DNA of 12,003 bases from Clostridia bacterium (GCA_017540285.1 JAFYBI010000110.1:1-12003), one strand, 5' to 3'. Positions 1 through 6,424 are shown, counted from the first letter of the stretch. Notes: generated by a model from the sequence alone, not told the origin. Made by a program: numbers and translations.

Positions 1-609
1 GAGGCTGGTCTTCATCTCCAGCCGGTCGTCCAGCACGAGAAGCCGGGAATCCGCCGCCATGAGAACCGTGCCATCCCGCTCCGCCAGGCGGGAACCCAGA
101 ATCGAAACGGTGACGATCTGATTCATGCCGACGCCGTACCGTTCCGCGCAGTTCACAGTCACCATCTCCGACCCGTCCGGCGCGCAGCGGCTGAGGGTGA
201 CCTCGGTCCTGTCCCCGTAGCGATAACTGCGCCAGAGAAAACCGGAAGAAGTGATGACCCCGTCAAAAGTCAGAAGCTCCGAGGAAGGGAGCGGAACGCT
301 CGAAAGCATCTGCCCGTCCTTCGCATAGGTACAGAGCATCTTTTCTTCGGAGATCGGGAGACCGTCTTCATCTTCGATCAACTTGACAAGACAGACTGTT
401 ATGGCATCCGCCTCCGCGTCATAATAAGGATGAACAGCTCCGGAGACGCGGAACCCGTCGTCGTCTTCGGGGGAAAGCGTCCATTCCGCCCGGTAGACGC
501 CCGTGAGGACACCGGACTCTTCCTCCGCGGACTCCTGCTTTTTCCCGCGCCCGCAGCCAAGGACGCAAAGGATGACAAGGATCGCCGCGATCCATCGGTA
601 GGTTTTCAT
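1..609 (-). CDS. Putative lipoprotein of unknown function, 3' end beyond the window
   Basis: The minus strand reads open from an ATG at 607-609 to the window edge, giving 203 codons with no stop. The N-terminus (MKTYRWIAAILVILCVLGCG) is a short basic stretch, a hydrophobic core and a lipobox (V-L-G-C, Cys19), so the product should be exported and lipid-anchored. After the Cys comes a charged linker (KKQESAEEESG). The rest is polar, with recurring strand-like stretches such as GVYRAEW, TYAKDGQMLSSVPL and DSRLLVLDDRL, which resemble beta-propeller or repeated beta-sheet blades. An AGGAGG site (618-623) lies 8 nt before the start. It follows the TtcA-family gene by 39 bp on the same strand and could be cotranscribed. 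I do not recognise a family. Some clostridial extracellular solute-binding proteins carry a long N-terminal region of this general look, so it may be the start of one, but the visible part cannot decide this. Confidence 0.8.
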   Translation of the reverse strand, partial: MKTYRWIAAILVILCVLGCGRGKKQESAEEESGVLTGVYRAEWTLSPEDDDGFRVSGAVHPYYDAEADAITVCLVKLIEDEDGLPISEEKMLCTYAKDGQMLSSVPLPSSELLTFDGVITSSGFLWRSYRYGDRTEVTLSRCAPDGSEMVTVNCAERYGVGMNQIVTVSILGSRLAERDGTVLMAADSRLLVLDDRLEMKTSL

Positions 610-648
610 GATTCCGTCCTCCTGTTTGCCATATTCTCTGACGATTCG

Positions 649-1374
649 TTATTCCCTCCACCCGTCGATGCCGCGGCGTTCGAGCGCGCCGATGAGCTTT
701 TCGGGCAGGCCGCGGTGCGTTCTGCCGAGGGTCTTCATGAGCTCCCGCATCTCTGCCCGGGCGGTGTTTCCGTCCTCGGGACAGGGGCTTTTCACCACGG
801 GCAGGCCGGCGGCTCTCACCAGTGCGGAAATCTCGTATTCCCGGGCATAGATCAGGGGGCGGATCACCGAAATCCCGCGGTCTTCATATACTGTGACCGG
901 CGAAAAGCTGCCGATCCGTCCGTCCTCGAAGAGCGAGAGCAGAAAAGTCGCAGCCGCGTCGTCGAGGTGATGCCCGAGCGCGAGCTTCGTGCCGCCCATC
1001 TCGCAGACGGCGTCCGTCAGAGCGCCCCGCCGCATCTTCGCGCAGAGGGAACAGGGGTTCTTCTCCCGCTTCCCCTCGAATACGATCGGCGCGATCTCGG
1101 TCCTGACGATCCGGTATGCGACGCCGAGCTCCCGGCAAAAGTCCGCGACGGGGGAAAAGAGGCCGTCCGTGTCCGGAAACCCGAGATCGACGGAGACGCC
1201 CGCGACTTCGTAGGCAGCGGGATAGAAGCGGCGCATGGCGGCGAGCGCGTACAACAGCGCCGCGGAGTCCTTCCCGCCGCTCAGACCGACGACGACGAGG
1301 TCGCCGCCCTCGATCATGCCGTAGTGCCCGCACGCGCGCCGGAGGGGGGACAGCAGTTTTTCCAGTTCTTTCAT
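649..1374 (-). CDS. TtcA-family PP-loop ATP pyrophosphatase (tRNA 2-thiolation type), paralogue 1
   Basis: This 241-residue cytoplasmic protein has the TtcA signature in order: a PP-loop SGGKDS (residues 32-37) that binds ATP, a CxxC pair (Cys108, Cys111) inside NPCSLCAKMRRG, a GHHLDD motif (134-139), and a third cysteine in PCP (Cys198). In characterised TtcA the three cysteines hold an iron-sulfur cluster and the enzyme thiolates cytidine 32 of tRNA. The protein is shorter than E. coli TtcA, mainly at the C-terminus. A close relative lies at 4789-5628, so either the two differ in substrate or only one is the true C32 enzyme. No strong ribosome binding site precedes the ATG; the start is chosen because it opens just before the conserved N-terminal helix (LRRACGHYGMIEGGD). 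Its start lies 39 bp from the divergent amidase start, so its promoter must lie in or next to the amidase gene. The family call is firm; the exact substrate is not. Confidence 0.88.
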   Translation of the reverse strand: MKELEKLLSPLRRACGHYGMIEGGDLVVVGLSGGKDSAALLYALAAMRRFYPAAYEVAGVSVDLGFPDTDGLFSPVADFCRELGVAYRIVRTEIAPIVFEGKREKNPCSLCAKMRRGALTDAVCEMGGTKLALGHHLDDAAATFLLSLFEDGRIGSFSPVTVYEDRGISVIRPLIYAREYEISALVRAAGLPVVKSPCPEDGNTARAEMRELMKTLGRTHRGLPEKLIGALERRGIDGWRE

Positions 1375-1413
1375 ATCAATTTTCTGTTTTCAGAGAAAGC
1401 GGGGTATCCGGCC

Positions 1414-1971
1414 TTGAAAATCTACATCGATCAGGGACACAATCCCGAAAATCCCAATTCCGGCGCGGAGGGAAACGGCTTCCGCGAGCAGGATCTCGTC
1501 TATGAGATCGGCCAGCAGACGGCGGCGCGGCTCCGGGGCATGGGATTCGACGTCCGCCTCTCCCGTCCGACCGCAGAGACGCAGCTCGGGACCTCCGTCA
1601 CGACCTCGCTCGCCGCGCGGGTGAACGATGCGAACGACTGGGGCGCGGACTATTTCATCAGCCTGCACGCAAATTCGTCGGAGATCGCGGCGGCGTCCGG
1701 CACGGAGGCATTCGTCTACCGGCGGGACAGCGCGGCGGAGGATCTCGCGGACGATCTGGTGCTCCGGGTCACCGAGGCGACGGGACTTGCGGATCGCGGG
1801 GTGTTCGCGCGTCCGGGGCTGTATGTGCTCCGCAAGACGCGCATGCCCGCCGTGCTGCTCGAGCTCGGCTTCATCACGAACCGGCGCGACGCGGATCTCA
1901 TGGCGTATTCGCCGGGACTCTTCGCCGCGGGGATCGCAAACGGGTTCCTGACCTACCTCCGGTCAAACTGA
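1414..1971 (+). CDS. N-acetylmuramoyl-L-alanine amidase (Amidase_3), short, no signal peptide
   Basis: The 185-residue product is essentially one Amidase_3 catalytic domain, a zinc enzyme that cuts the bond between MurNAc and L-Ala of peptidoglycan. Visible zinc ligands are His9 (DQGHN), Glu25 (FREQDL) and His85 (SLHAN). The catalytic Glu150 sits in LLELGFITN, and the usual LSR and AARVNDAN segments lie between them. The frame stays open far upstream, but that part is antisense to the TtcA-family gene. The best start is the TTG at 1414, directly before the first beta strand (KIYIDQGHN); no ATG or GTG lies nearby, and only a weak GGGG (1401-1404) precedes it. With this start there is no signal peptide or wall-binding repeat, unlike most CwlD or LytC relatives, so how it reaches the wall is unclear. 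The stop lies 3 bp from the convergent trmD stop. The family is certain; the start is moderately supported. Confidence 0.85.
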   Translation: MKIYIDQGHNPENPNSGAEGNGFREQDLVYEIGQQTAARLRGMGFDVRLSRPTAETQLGTSVTTSLAARVNDANDWGADYFISLHANSSEIAAASGTEAFVYRRDSAAEDLADDLVLRVTEATGLADRGVFARPGLYVLRKTRMPAVLLELGFITNRRDADLMAYSPGLFAAGIANGFLTYLRSN

Positions 1972-1974
1972 CCG

Positions 1975-2688
1975 TCAATCGGATCCGCGGTTCTTTTCCA
2001 GAAGATCGGGACGGCGTTCCGCGGTGATGCGCGCGGCCTCTTCCTGCCGCCATTTTTCGATGTTGGCGTGATGGCCGGAGAGAAGCACCTCGGGGACCTC
2101 GCGGCCGTGCCAGACCGGCGGACGGGTGTACTGGGGATATTCGAGAAGGTTGTCCGCGAAGCTCTCTTTTTCGTAGCATTCCGGCAGGGTGAGGACGCCG
2201 TCGCACAAGCGTCCCACCGCGTCGGCGACAAGACAGGCCGGGAGCTCGCCCCCCGTGAGGACGAAATCCCCGATCGAGATCTCCTCGTCGACGATCTCCT
2301 CGATCAGCCGCTCGTCCACGCCTTCATAATGGCCGCAGAGGAGGATGAGCTGGTCGTATCCCGCGTATTCCCTTGCCTTGTCCTGACAGAACACCGAACC
2401 GCGGGGAGAGAGGTAGACGGTCCGGACGCGCTCGGCATGATTCTCTTCCCTGCCGGACGCGGTCACGGCTTCCCAGGCGCGGAAGATCGGGGGAGCCGCC
2501 ATGAGCATGCCCCGCCCGCCTCCGTAGGGGGTGTCGTCGACGCGGCGGTGCTTGTCCTCGGACCAGTCGCGGATGTTGTGACAGCGGATGTCGAGCTTTC
2601 CCGCCCGGCGCGCGCGTCCGATGATGCTCTCGGAGAGGATGTAGTCCACGTATTCCGGGAAGAGGGTGAGAATGTCGATGCGCATCAT
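1975..2688 (-). CDS. trmD: tRNA (guanine37-N1)-methyltransferase TrmD
   Basis: TrmD transfers a methyl group from S-adenosylmethionine to the N1 of G37, next to the anticodon, which prevents +1 frameshifting. The 237 residues match the normal family length. Recognisable parts are the N-terminal RIDILTLFPEY, the segment DDTPYGGGRGM (51-61), the trefoil-knot SAM site with CGHYEGVDER (118-127) and ISIGDFVLTGGELP (137-150), and SFADNLLEYPQYTRP (176-190), where tRNA-contacting residues of the C-terminal domain begin. The first ATG (2686-2688) overlaps the rimM stop in an ATGA arrangement, and the codon after it is also ATG. An AAGGGA-like site lies about 7 nt upstream within rimM. The two genes are therefore translationally coupled. 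The stop is 3 bp from the stop of the convergent amidase gene, so there is no terminator between them. No rplS follows, unlike the common rpsP-rimM-trmD-rplS order. Confidence 0.97.
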   Translation of the reverse strand: MMRIDILTLFPEYVDYILSESIIGRARRAGKLDIRCHNIRDWSEDKHRRVDDTPYGGGRGMLMAAPPIFRAWEAVTASGREENHAERVRTVYLSPRGSVFCQDKAREYAGYDQLILLCGHYEGVDERLIEEIVDEEISIGDFVLTGGELPACLVADAVGRLCDGVLTLPECYEKESFADNLLEYPQYTRPPVWHGREVPEVLLSGHHANIEKWRQEEAARITAERRPDLLEKNRGSD

Positions 2689-3209
2689 TCCCGCATCCCT
2701 TCGATGAGGGAGACGTACACGCCCTCCCGATCGCCCTCGGTCACGATCTCCTTCACAAACGCGGCGACCGCCGGGATCATGAACTGTCCGCCGCGGACGT
2801 CGTCGACCACGTAGATGTCGCGTCCGGCGGGGGAGATCACGTCGGCGAGGGTGCCGAAGCGCTCGCCGGTTTCCGCGTCAAGAACGGGGAGGCCGAGCAG
2901 ATCCGCGACGAAAACGTCTCCCCGGCCGCGGCGGATGTCGTCCCGGTCGGCGTAGAAAACGGTTCCCTTGTACGGGATCGCGTCTTCGAGAACGGCGAAG
3001 CCTTCAAAGGTCACGAGGACCATGTTTTTCTGCACCGCCGAGGCGCGGACCTTCATGGGGAGGAATTCCCCCGCGGGTGTTTTTCTGTACAGCGTGCGGA
3101 GCCGGGCGAGGGTCTCGGGCGTATCGCACCAGCATTCGAGCCGGAGCGTCCCCTTCACCCCGTGGGTCGAGGTTGCCCGTCCGCATTCGAGATATTGCTG
3201 CTTTGCCAT
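2685..3209 (-). CDS. rimM: 16S rRNA processing / 30S maturation factor RimM
   Basis: RimM binds ribosomal protein S19 and helps mature the 30S head. The 174-residue product has the two expected parts: an N-terminal RimM domain beginning YLECGRATSTHGVKGTLRLE and a C-terminal PRC-barrel with DLLGLPVLDAETGERFGTL and the typical IPAVAAFVKEI segment near the end. The frame can be read from a TTG 21 bp further upstream, but the ATG at 3207-3209 is preferred: it has a GGAAGGA site (3215-3221) 5 nt upstream and begins MAKQQYLECG as family members do. The gene is the first of a two-gene unit and overlaps trmD by 4 bp. A strong SigA-type promoter (3301-3329) and a leader of about 85 nt with two possible hairpins lie upstream. 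No rpsP or KH-domain gene precedes it. Confidence 0.95.
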   Translation of the reverse strand: MAKQQYLECGRATSTHGVKGTLRLECWCDTPETLARLRTLYRKTPAGEFLPMKVRASAVQKNMVLVTFEGFAVLEDAIPYKGTVFYADRDDIRRGRGDVFVADLLGLPVLDAETGERFGTLADVISPAGRDIYVVDDVRGGQFMIPAVAAFVKEIVTEGDREGVYVSLIEGMRE

Positions 3210-3233
3210 GCTGTTCCTTCCAAAAAACAATAT

Positions 3234-3283
3234 CCGGATCGGATGGTCCGGAGCATCCTCGGTTGTCGTATTGTCGGATGCTC
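3234..3283 (-). promoter_or_regulatory. Structured leader / inverted repeats in the rimM-trmD 5' UTR
   Basis: Two dyads lie between the predicted rimM transcription start and its ribosome binding site. The first is a perfect 8-bp inverted repeat, GAGCATCC (3251-3258) and GGATGCTC (3276-3283), with a 17-nt spacer. The second pairs CCGGA (3234-3238) with TCCGG (3247-3251) around 8 nt, and is followed on the minus strand by a stretch with six T residues just before the GGAAGGA site. The two hairpins touch at base 3251. They may act in RNA (attenuation or control of the ribosome site), or the 8-bp dyad may be a DNA operator. No known leader family was recognised. Confidence 0.4.
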
Positions 3284-3300
3284 AGAATCATACATTGTAT

Positions 3301-3329
3301 ATTATATCACATAACAGCGACAGATGCAA
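3301..3329 (-). promoter_or_regulatory. SigA-type promoter for rimM-trmD
   Basis: On the minus strand the -35 box TTGCAT (3324-3329) is separated by exactly 17 nt from a perfect -10 box TATAAT (3301-3306). The bases before the -10 are TGA, which fits an extended -10 (TGn). The transcription start should fall near 3294, giving an untranslated leader of about 85 nt before the rimM ATG at 3209. Confidence 0.8.
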
Positions 3330-3454
3330 TGGCATTTCGGGATTTTTATTCTTTAAATTTTCTGAAGATTTCTTGAAATATCGGCAGAAAGACGGAACTT
3401 TTCCGCCTTCTCCGGCGTCTAACGGGCAAAAGAACCCACAAGGAGAATCAGAAA

Positions 3455-4732
3455 ATGAAAAAACGCAGCCGAATCACCGCCGCGCTGCTCGCCTGCCTGC
3501 TGTTCACGGCATCCTGCGGACACTGCGAAACCGAATACGCGGATCTCGTGCCGGACAAACCCGCCGAAGAGGCCGGAGAGCTCACCTACGCCTCCGTCGA
3601 TCTGCCCGCCGCCGGGAAAGAGCCTGCCGGCGCGGAAGCCGATGCGCTCCTCTCCGACGCCGTCACCGACTTTTCGGAGAAATTCTACAAGCTCGCCATG
3701 CCCCGGCTCCATGACAACGCCGTGTTCTCGCCGCTCTCGCTTTATTATGCTCTCGCTCTGACGTCGAACGGCGCGCACGGGGAGACCGCCGAGGAGTTTG
3801 CCGCCGCGCTCGGCATGGAAACGTCGGAGCTCAACGAATACCTCTATACCCTCACGGCAAACCTCGCCGCGACGAAGGAGACGACCGTCACGATCGGCAA
3901 TTCGATCTGGGGCAACGCCGCGAAGTTCGCGATCAACCCGGCGTTCCGAAAGATCGCCGAACAGTATTACGACGCGCACGCCGAGTCGCTGGCATTCGAC
4001 GATGCCGCTCTCAAAAAGATCAACGGCTGGGTGAGCGAGAAGACCGACGGCATGATCGACGCGCTCTTCGATTCCCTCGATCCGGATCAGCTCATGATCC
4101 TCGTGAACACCGTCCTCTTCGACGGGATCTGGGCGGAGGAATACGAGGATTCGGACGTGATGCCGGGGACATTCACCGCCGCAGACGGCCGCCGGCTTCG
4201 CCCGGACTTTCTCTACTCCACGGAGTATTCCTATTTTGAAGTCGACGGCGCGAAGGGCTTCTCGAAGGATTACAAGGACGGTTACCGCTTCATCGGCGTG
4301 CGCCCGGACGGGGATCTCGCGGCGTTCGTCGCGGGGATGGATCTCGGTGAAATCATTGAGAGATCCGCCGCGTCCGATCTCAAGGCAGACTGCGGGATGC
4401 CGAAATTCGAATACGAAGCGTCGCTCGGGCTGAACGAGATCACCGAAGCGCTCGGGATCCAAAAGGCCTTCACGGGCTCCGCACAGCTCGGCGGACTGAA
4501 TGAGAGCGGCGCGGACAACATCTGCATTGATTCGATCTTCCAGAAGGCGAAGATCGTCCTGAACGAGCACGGGACGAAGGCCGCGGCGGCAACGGCGATC
4601 AATTTCGCCACGACCGCCTTCATGCCGGAGATCCGCCGGGAGGTCTATCTCGACAAGCCGTTCTTCTACGTCATCGTCAACGCGGACGGGATCCCGCTCT
4701 TCCTCGGTACGGTCGAGGATCCGACGAAATAA
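3455..4732 (+). CDS. Serpin-family protease inhibitor, lipoprotein
   Basis: The 425-residue product starts with a lipoprotein signal (MKKRSRITAALLACLLFTASC, Cys21), then about 45 linker residues, then a full serpin fold. Serpins trap serine or cysteine proteases by inserting a cleaved reactive loop into a beta sheet. Seen here are the helix-B motif AVFSPLSLYYALALTSNGA, the hinge E371-x-G-T374 followed by K and four alanines (376-379), and the C-terminal signature YLDKPFFYVI (398-407). Counting from the hinge, and aligning AFMPEI with the P1'-P6' stretch SIPPEV of alpha-1-antitrypsin, the scissile bond should be Thr387-Ala388. Small hinge residues predict an active inhibitor rather than a non-inhibitory member. 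Thr at P1 points toward elastase- or proteinase-3-like targets; this is inference. An AAGGAG site (3440-3445) lies 9 nt before the ATG. The AT-rich upstream region has no clear promoter boxes. The gene stands alone, converging on ttcA. The closest known analogues are the siropins of Eubacterium siraeum. Confidence 0.93.
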   Translation: MKKRSRITAALLACLLFTASCGHCETEYADLVPDKPAEEAGELTYASVDLPAAGKEPAGAEADALLSDAVTDFSEKFYKLAMPRLHDNAVFSPLSLYYALALTSNGAHGETAEEFAAALGMETSELNEYLYTLTANLAATKETTVTIGNSIWGNAAKFAINPAFRKIAEQYYDAHAESLAFDDAALKKINGWVSEKTDGMIDALFDSLDPDQLMILVNTVLFDGIWAEEYEDSDVMPGTFTAADGRRLRPDFLYSTEYSYFEVDGAKGFSKDYKDGYRFIGVRPDGDLAAFVAGMDLGEIIERSAASDLKADCGMPKFEYEASLGLNEITEALGIQKAFTGSAQLGGLNESGADNICIDSIFQKAKIVLNEHGTKAAAATAINFATTAFMPEIRREVYLDKPFFYVIVNADGIPLFLGTVEDPTK

Positions 4733-4750
4733 GCCGGAACAATTGAAAGA

Positions 4751-4790
4751 CGCGGTTCGGGTGCATGCATGCCCGGACCGCGCTTTGTTT
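4751..4790 (+). terminator. Intrinsic terminator of the serpin gene, possibly shared with convergent ttcA
   Basis: CGCGGTTCGGG (4751-4761) pairs with CCCGGACCGCG (4772-4782) over 11 positions with one G-T wobble and a 10-nt loop. On the plus strand it is followed by CTTTGTTT, a modest T-rich tail, 18 nt after the serpin stop. On the minus strand the hairpin lies just past the ttcA stop and is followed by TCTTTC, so it may also stop ttcA transcripts. Confidence 0.7.
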
Positions 4791-5628
4791 ATTCGTCATA
4801 GTTTTCAAGGAAGCTGTGCAGCTCGCCGCGGGTCTTGTAGCCGGGAAAGGTATCGAGGTTGACCGCGTGGATGCTGTGGAAGATGCTCTTCTCGACGTCC
4901 GGATTCGTCTCCTTCAGACGACGGATCAGCGCCTTGACTTCCTTGCGCTTCGAGGACTCCTCGTGCTCGTCCGCGTTCTTTTCGGTGAAGCGGCAGGCGC
5001 ACCGCAGGAATTCAAGGCCGCAGTGCCTCGCCCATGCGACGATATCGTCCTCATGCACGCAGTACAGCGGACGGATCAGCTCCATGCCCTCGAAGTTCAA
5101 ACTCTTCACCTTCGGGATCATGCCCTGCAGCTGGGAACCGTAGAGCATCGCGAGGACCGTCGTCTCGATGACGTCGTTGAAGTGGTGGCCAAGCGCGATC
5201 TTGCTGCACCCGAGCTCCCGCGCGCGGCTGTAAAGGTGTCCCCGCCGCATCTTCGCGCAGAGATAGCACGGGTTCTTCTCCTGCCGGTTCGCGACGGAGA
5301 AGACGTTTGTCTCAAAGAGGTTGAGCGGCAGATCGAGCAGCCGGGCGTTTTCCTCGAGCTTTTGCCGGTTCGCTTCGCTGTAGCCGGGATCCATCACGAG
5401 GTTCACGGCCTCGAACGGGATCTCGGTGTACCGCGCGAGCATCTGCATCATTTTGGCGAGGAGCATGGAGTCCTTCCCGCCCGAGACACAGACGGCGATC
5501 CGGTCGCCGGGGGAAATCAGCTCGTACCGCTTGATCGCCGCGATAAAGGGCGTCCAGAGCGCGGCGCGGTATTTCTTCGTGATGCTGTGCTCCGCTTCTC
5601 TCAGGATGTCCGCGGGTTCGCGTTCCAT
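4789..5628 (-). CDS. ttcA: tRNA 2-thiocytidine biosynthesis protein TtcA, paralogue 2
   Basis: This 279-residue cytoplasmic enzyme carries the PP-loop SGGKDS (49-54), the CxxC pair (Cys121, Cys124) in NPCYLCAKMRRG, the motif GHHFND (148-153), and a C-terminal cysteine group CAC (Cys210, Cys212). Known TtcA uses ATP and an iron-sulfur cluster held by three cysteines to thiolate C32 in the tRNA anticodon loop. Here the third ligand could be either Cys210 or Cys212. The N-terminal region (ITKKYRAALWTPFIAAIKRYELISPGD) is longer than in the paralogue at 649-1374 and closer to typical full-length members. A GTG three codons upstream (5635-5637) is rejected because it lies inside the ribosome binding site; the ATG at 5626-5628 has GGAGGTGA ideally placed. 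The gene follows tcdA by 14 bp and is almost certainly cotranscribed with it. The family call is very firm; C32 specificity rests on family knowledge. Confidence 0.92.
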   Translation of the reverse strand: MEREPADILREAEHSITKKYRAALWTPFIAAIKRYELISPGDRIAVCVSGGKDSMLLAKMMQMLARYTEIPFEAVNLVMDPGYSEANRQKLEENARLLDLPLNLFETNVFSVANRQEKNPCYLCAKMRRGHLYSRARELGCSKIALGHHFNDVIETTVLAMLYGSQLQGMIPKVKSLNFEGMELIRPLYCVHEDDIVAWARHCGLEFLRCACRFTEKNADEHEESSKRKEVKALIRRLKETNPDVEKSIFHSIHAVNLDTFPGYKTRGELHSFLENYDE

Positions 5629-5633
5629 TCCGG

Positions 5634-5641
5634 TCACCTCC
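5634..5641 (-). promoter_or_regulatory. Ribosome binding site fixing the ttcA start
   Basis: The minus-strand sequence GGAGGTGA, fully complementary to the 16S rRNA 3' end, ends 5 nt before the ATG at 5626-5628. It overlaps the alternative in-frame GTG (5635-5637), which therefore cannot be the start. It occupies most of the 14-bp gap after the tcdA stop. Confidence 0.85.
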
Positions 5642-5642
5642 G

Positions 5643-6380
5643 TCAGACGCCCATCACGGGGCGCGCGCCGATCAGATCCCGGATCACCTCGCCCGCGAGC
5701 ACGAGTCCGGCAGCCGACGGCACGAACGCGCAGCTCCCCGGAACGGACCGGCGTCCGGCGGCGGGTTCCTCCGGATCCCCGACGGCGTGGGGTGCGAGGG
5801 GCTTTTCTTTGGACCAGACGACCTTCAGACGGCGGACGCCGCGCTTTTTCAGCTCCGTGCGCATCACGCGGGCGAGCGGATCGACGGACGTCTCGAAGAG
5901 ATCGGCGACTTCAAAGGCAGAAGGATCGATCTTGTTTCCCGCACCCATCGAGGAAATGATCGGGGTACCCGCTTCCTGCGCCTGCATCACGAGACCGATC
6001 TTCCCCGTCACCGTATCGATGGCGTCGACGACGTAATCGTAAGCGCGAAAGTCGAAGGCGGCCGCGGTTTCCGGCGTATAGAAGACGGGATAGGTGCGGA
6101 CGGCGGCATCCGGGTTGATGTCGAGGATCCGCGCGCGGGCGGCGTCCACCTTCAGCATTCCGACGGTGGAGCGGAGCGCGATGATCTGACGGTTGAGATT
6201 CGAGACACTGACGCGGTCACGGTCGATGAGGTCGAGCGCGCCGACGCCGCAGCGGGCCAGAGCTTCCGTCACATAGCCGCCGACGCCGCCGATGCCGAAG
6301 ACCGCCACCCGCGACGCCGCGAGCTTTTCCATCGCCTCCCGGCCGAAGAGGAGCTCCGTGCGGGAAAAGGGAGTTTCCAT
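5643..6380 (-). CDS. tcdA: tRNA threonylcarbamoyladenosine dehydratase TcdA (ThiF/E1-like)
   Basis: TcdA (CsdL/YgdL) is an ATP-dependent E1-like enzyme that dehydrates t6A at position 37 of tRNA to the cyclic form ct6A, improving decoding of ANN codons. The 245-residue product has the Rossmann nucleotide site GIGGVGG (29-35), followed by DRDRVSVSNLNRQ (53-65), where the conserved Asp, Asn and Arg of E1-like adenylating enzymes lie. The TcdA-specific SMGAGNKIDPSAFEVADLFET segment (about 142-163) and the C-terminal PGSCAFVPSAAGLVLAGEVI segment are also visible. Two ATGs are possible; the second (6378-6380) is chosen because the AGGAGG site lies 6 nt before it and directly abuts the first. A near-consensus promoter (6425-6453) drives it, and ttcA follows after 14 bp. 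Other ThiF-family roles (MoeB, ThiF) are unlikely because the TcdA-type core and tail are intact and no thiamine or molybdopterin genes lie nearby. Confidence 0.93.
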   Translation of the reverse strand: METPFSRTELLFGREAMEKLAASRVAVFGIGGVGGYVTEALARCGVGALDLIDRDRVSVSNLNRQIIALRSTVGMLKVDAARARILDINPDAAVRTYPVFYTPETAAAFDFRAYDYVVDAIDTVTGKIGLVMQAQEAGTPIISSMGAGNKIDPSAFEVADLFETSVDPLARVMRTELKKRGVRRLKVVWSKEKPLAPHAVGDPEEPAAGRRSVPGSCAFVPSAAGLVLAGEVIRDLIGARPVMGV

Positions 6381-6386
6381 GTGCAT

Positions 6387-6392
6387 CCTCCT
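6387..6392 (-). promoter_or_regulatory. Ribosome binding site deciding the tcdA start
   Basis: A perfect AGGAGG on the minus strand abuts the ATG at 6384-6386 with no spacer but lies 6 nt before the ATG at 6378-6380, so translation should begin at the latter. Confidence 0.8.
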
Positions 6393-6424
6393 GTCAGAAG
6401 AATCGGAACTGATGAGCTGAAAAG

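Noticed and set aside
430..1413. Upstream half of a long plus-strand reading frame leading into the amidase
   Set aside because: It lies antisense to the TtcA-family and lipoprotein genes, has no domain, and resembles a GC-driven shadow. Only the part from 1414 encodes the amidase.
3331..3439. Search for a serpin promoter in the AT-rich stretch
   Set aside because: Possible boxes such as TTGAAA near 3374 lack a matching -10 at the right spacing, so no promoter is called.
3419..4570. 383-codon minus-strand open frame across the serpin gene
   Set aside because: The plus strand encodes a clear serpin with ribosome site and terminator; the antisense product is rich in Arg, Glu and Gly with no motif.
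4765..6036. 423-codon plus-strand open frame across ttcA and tcdA
   Set aside because: Both minus-strand genes are certain by motif, and this frame has no supported start or domain.
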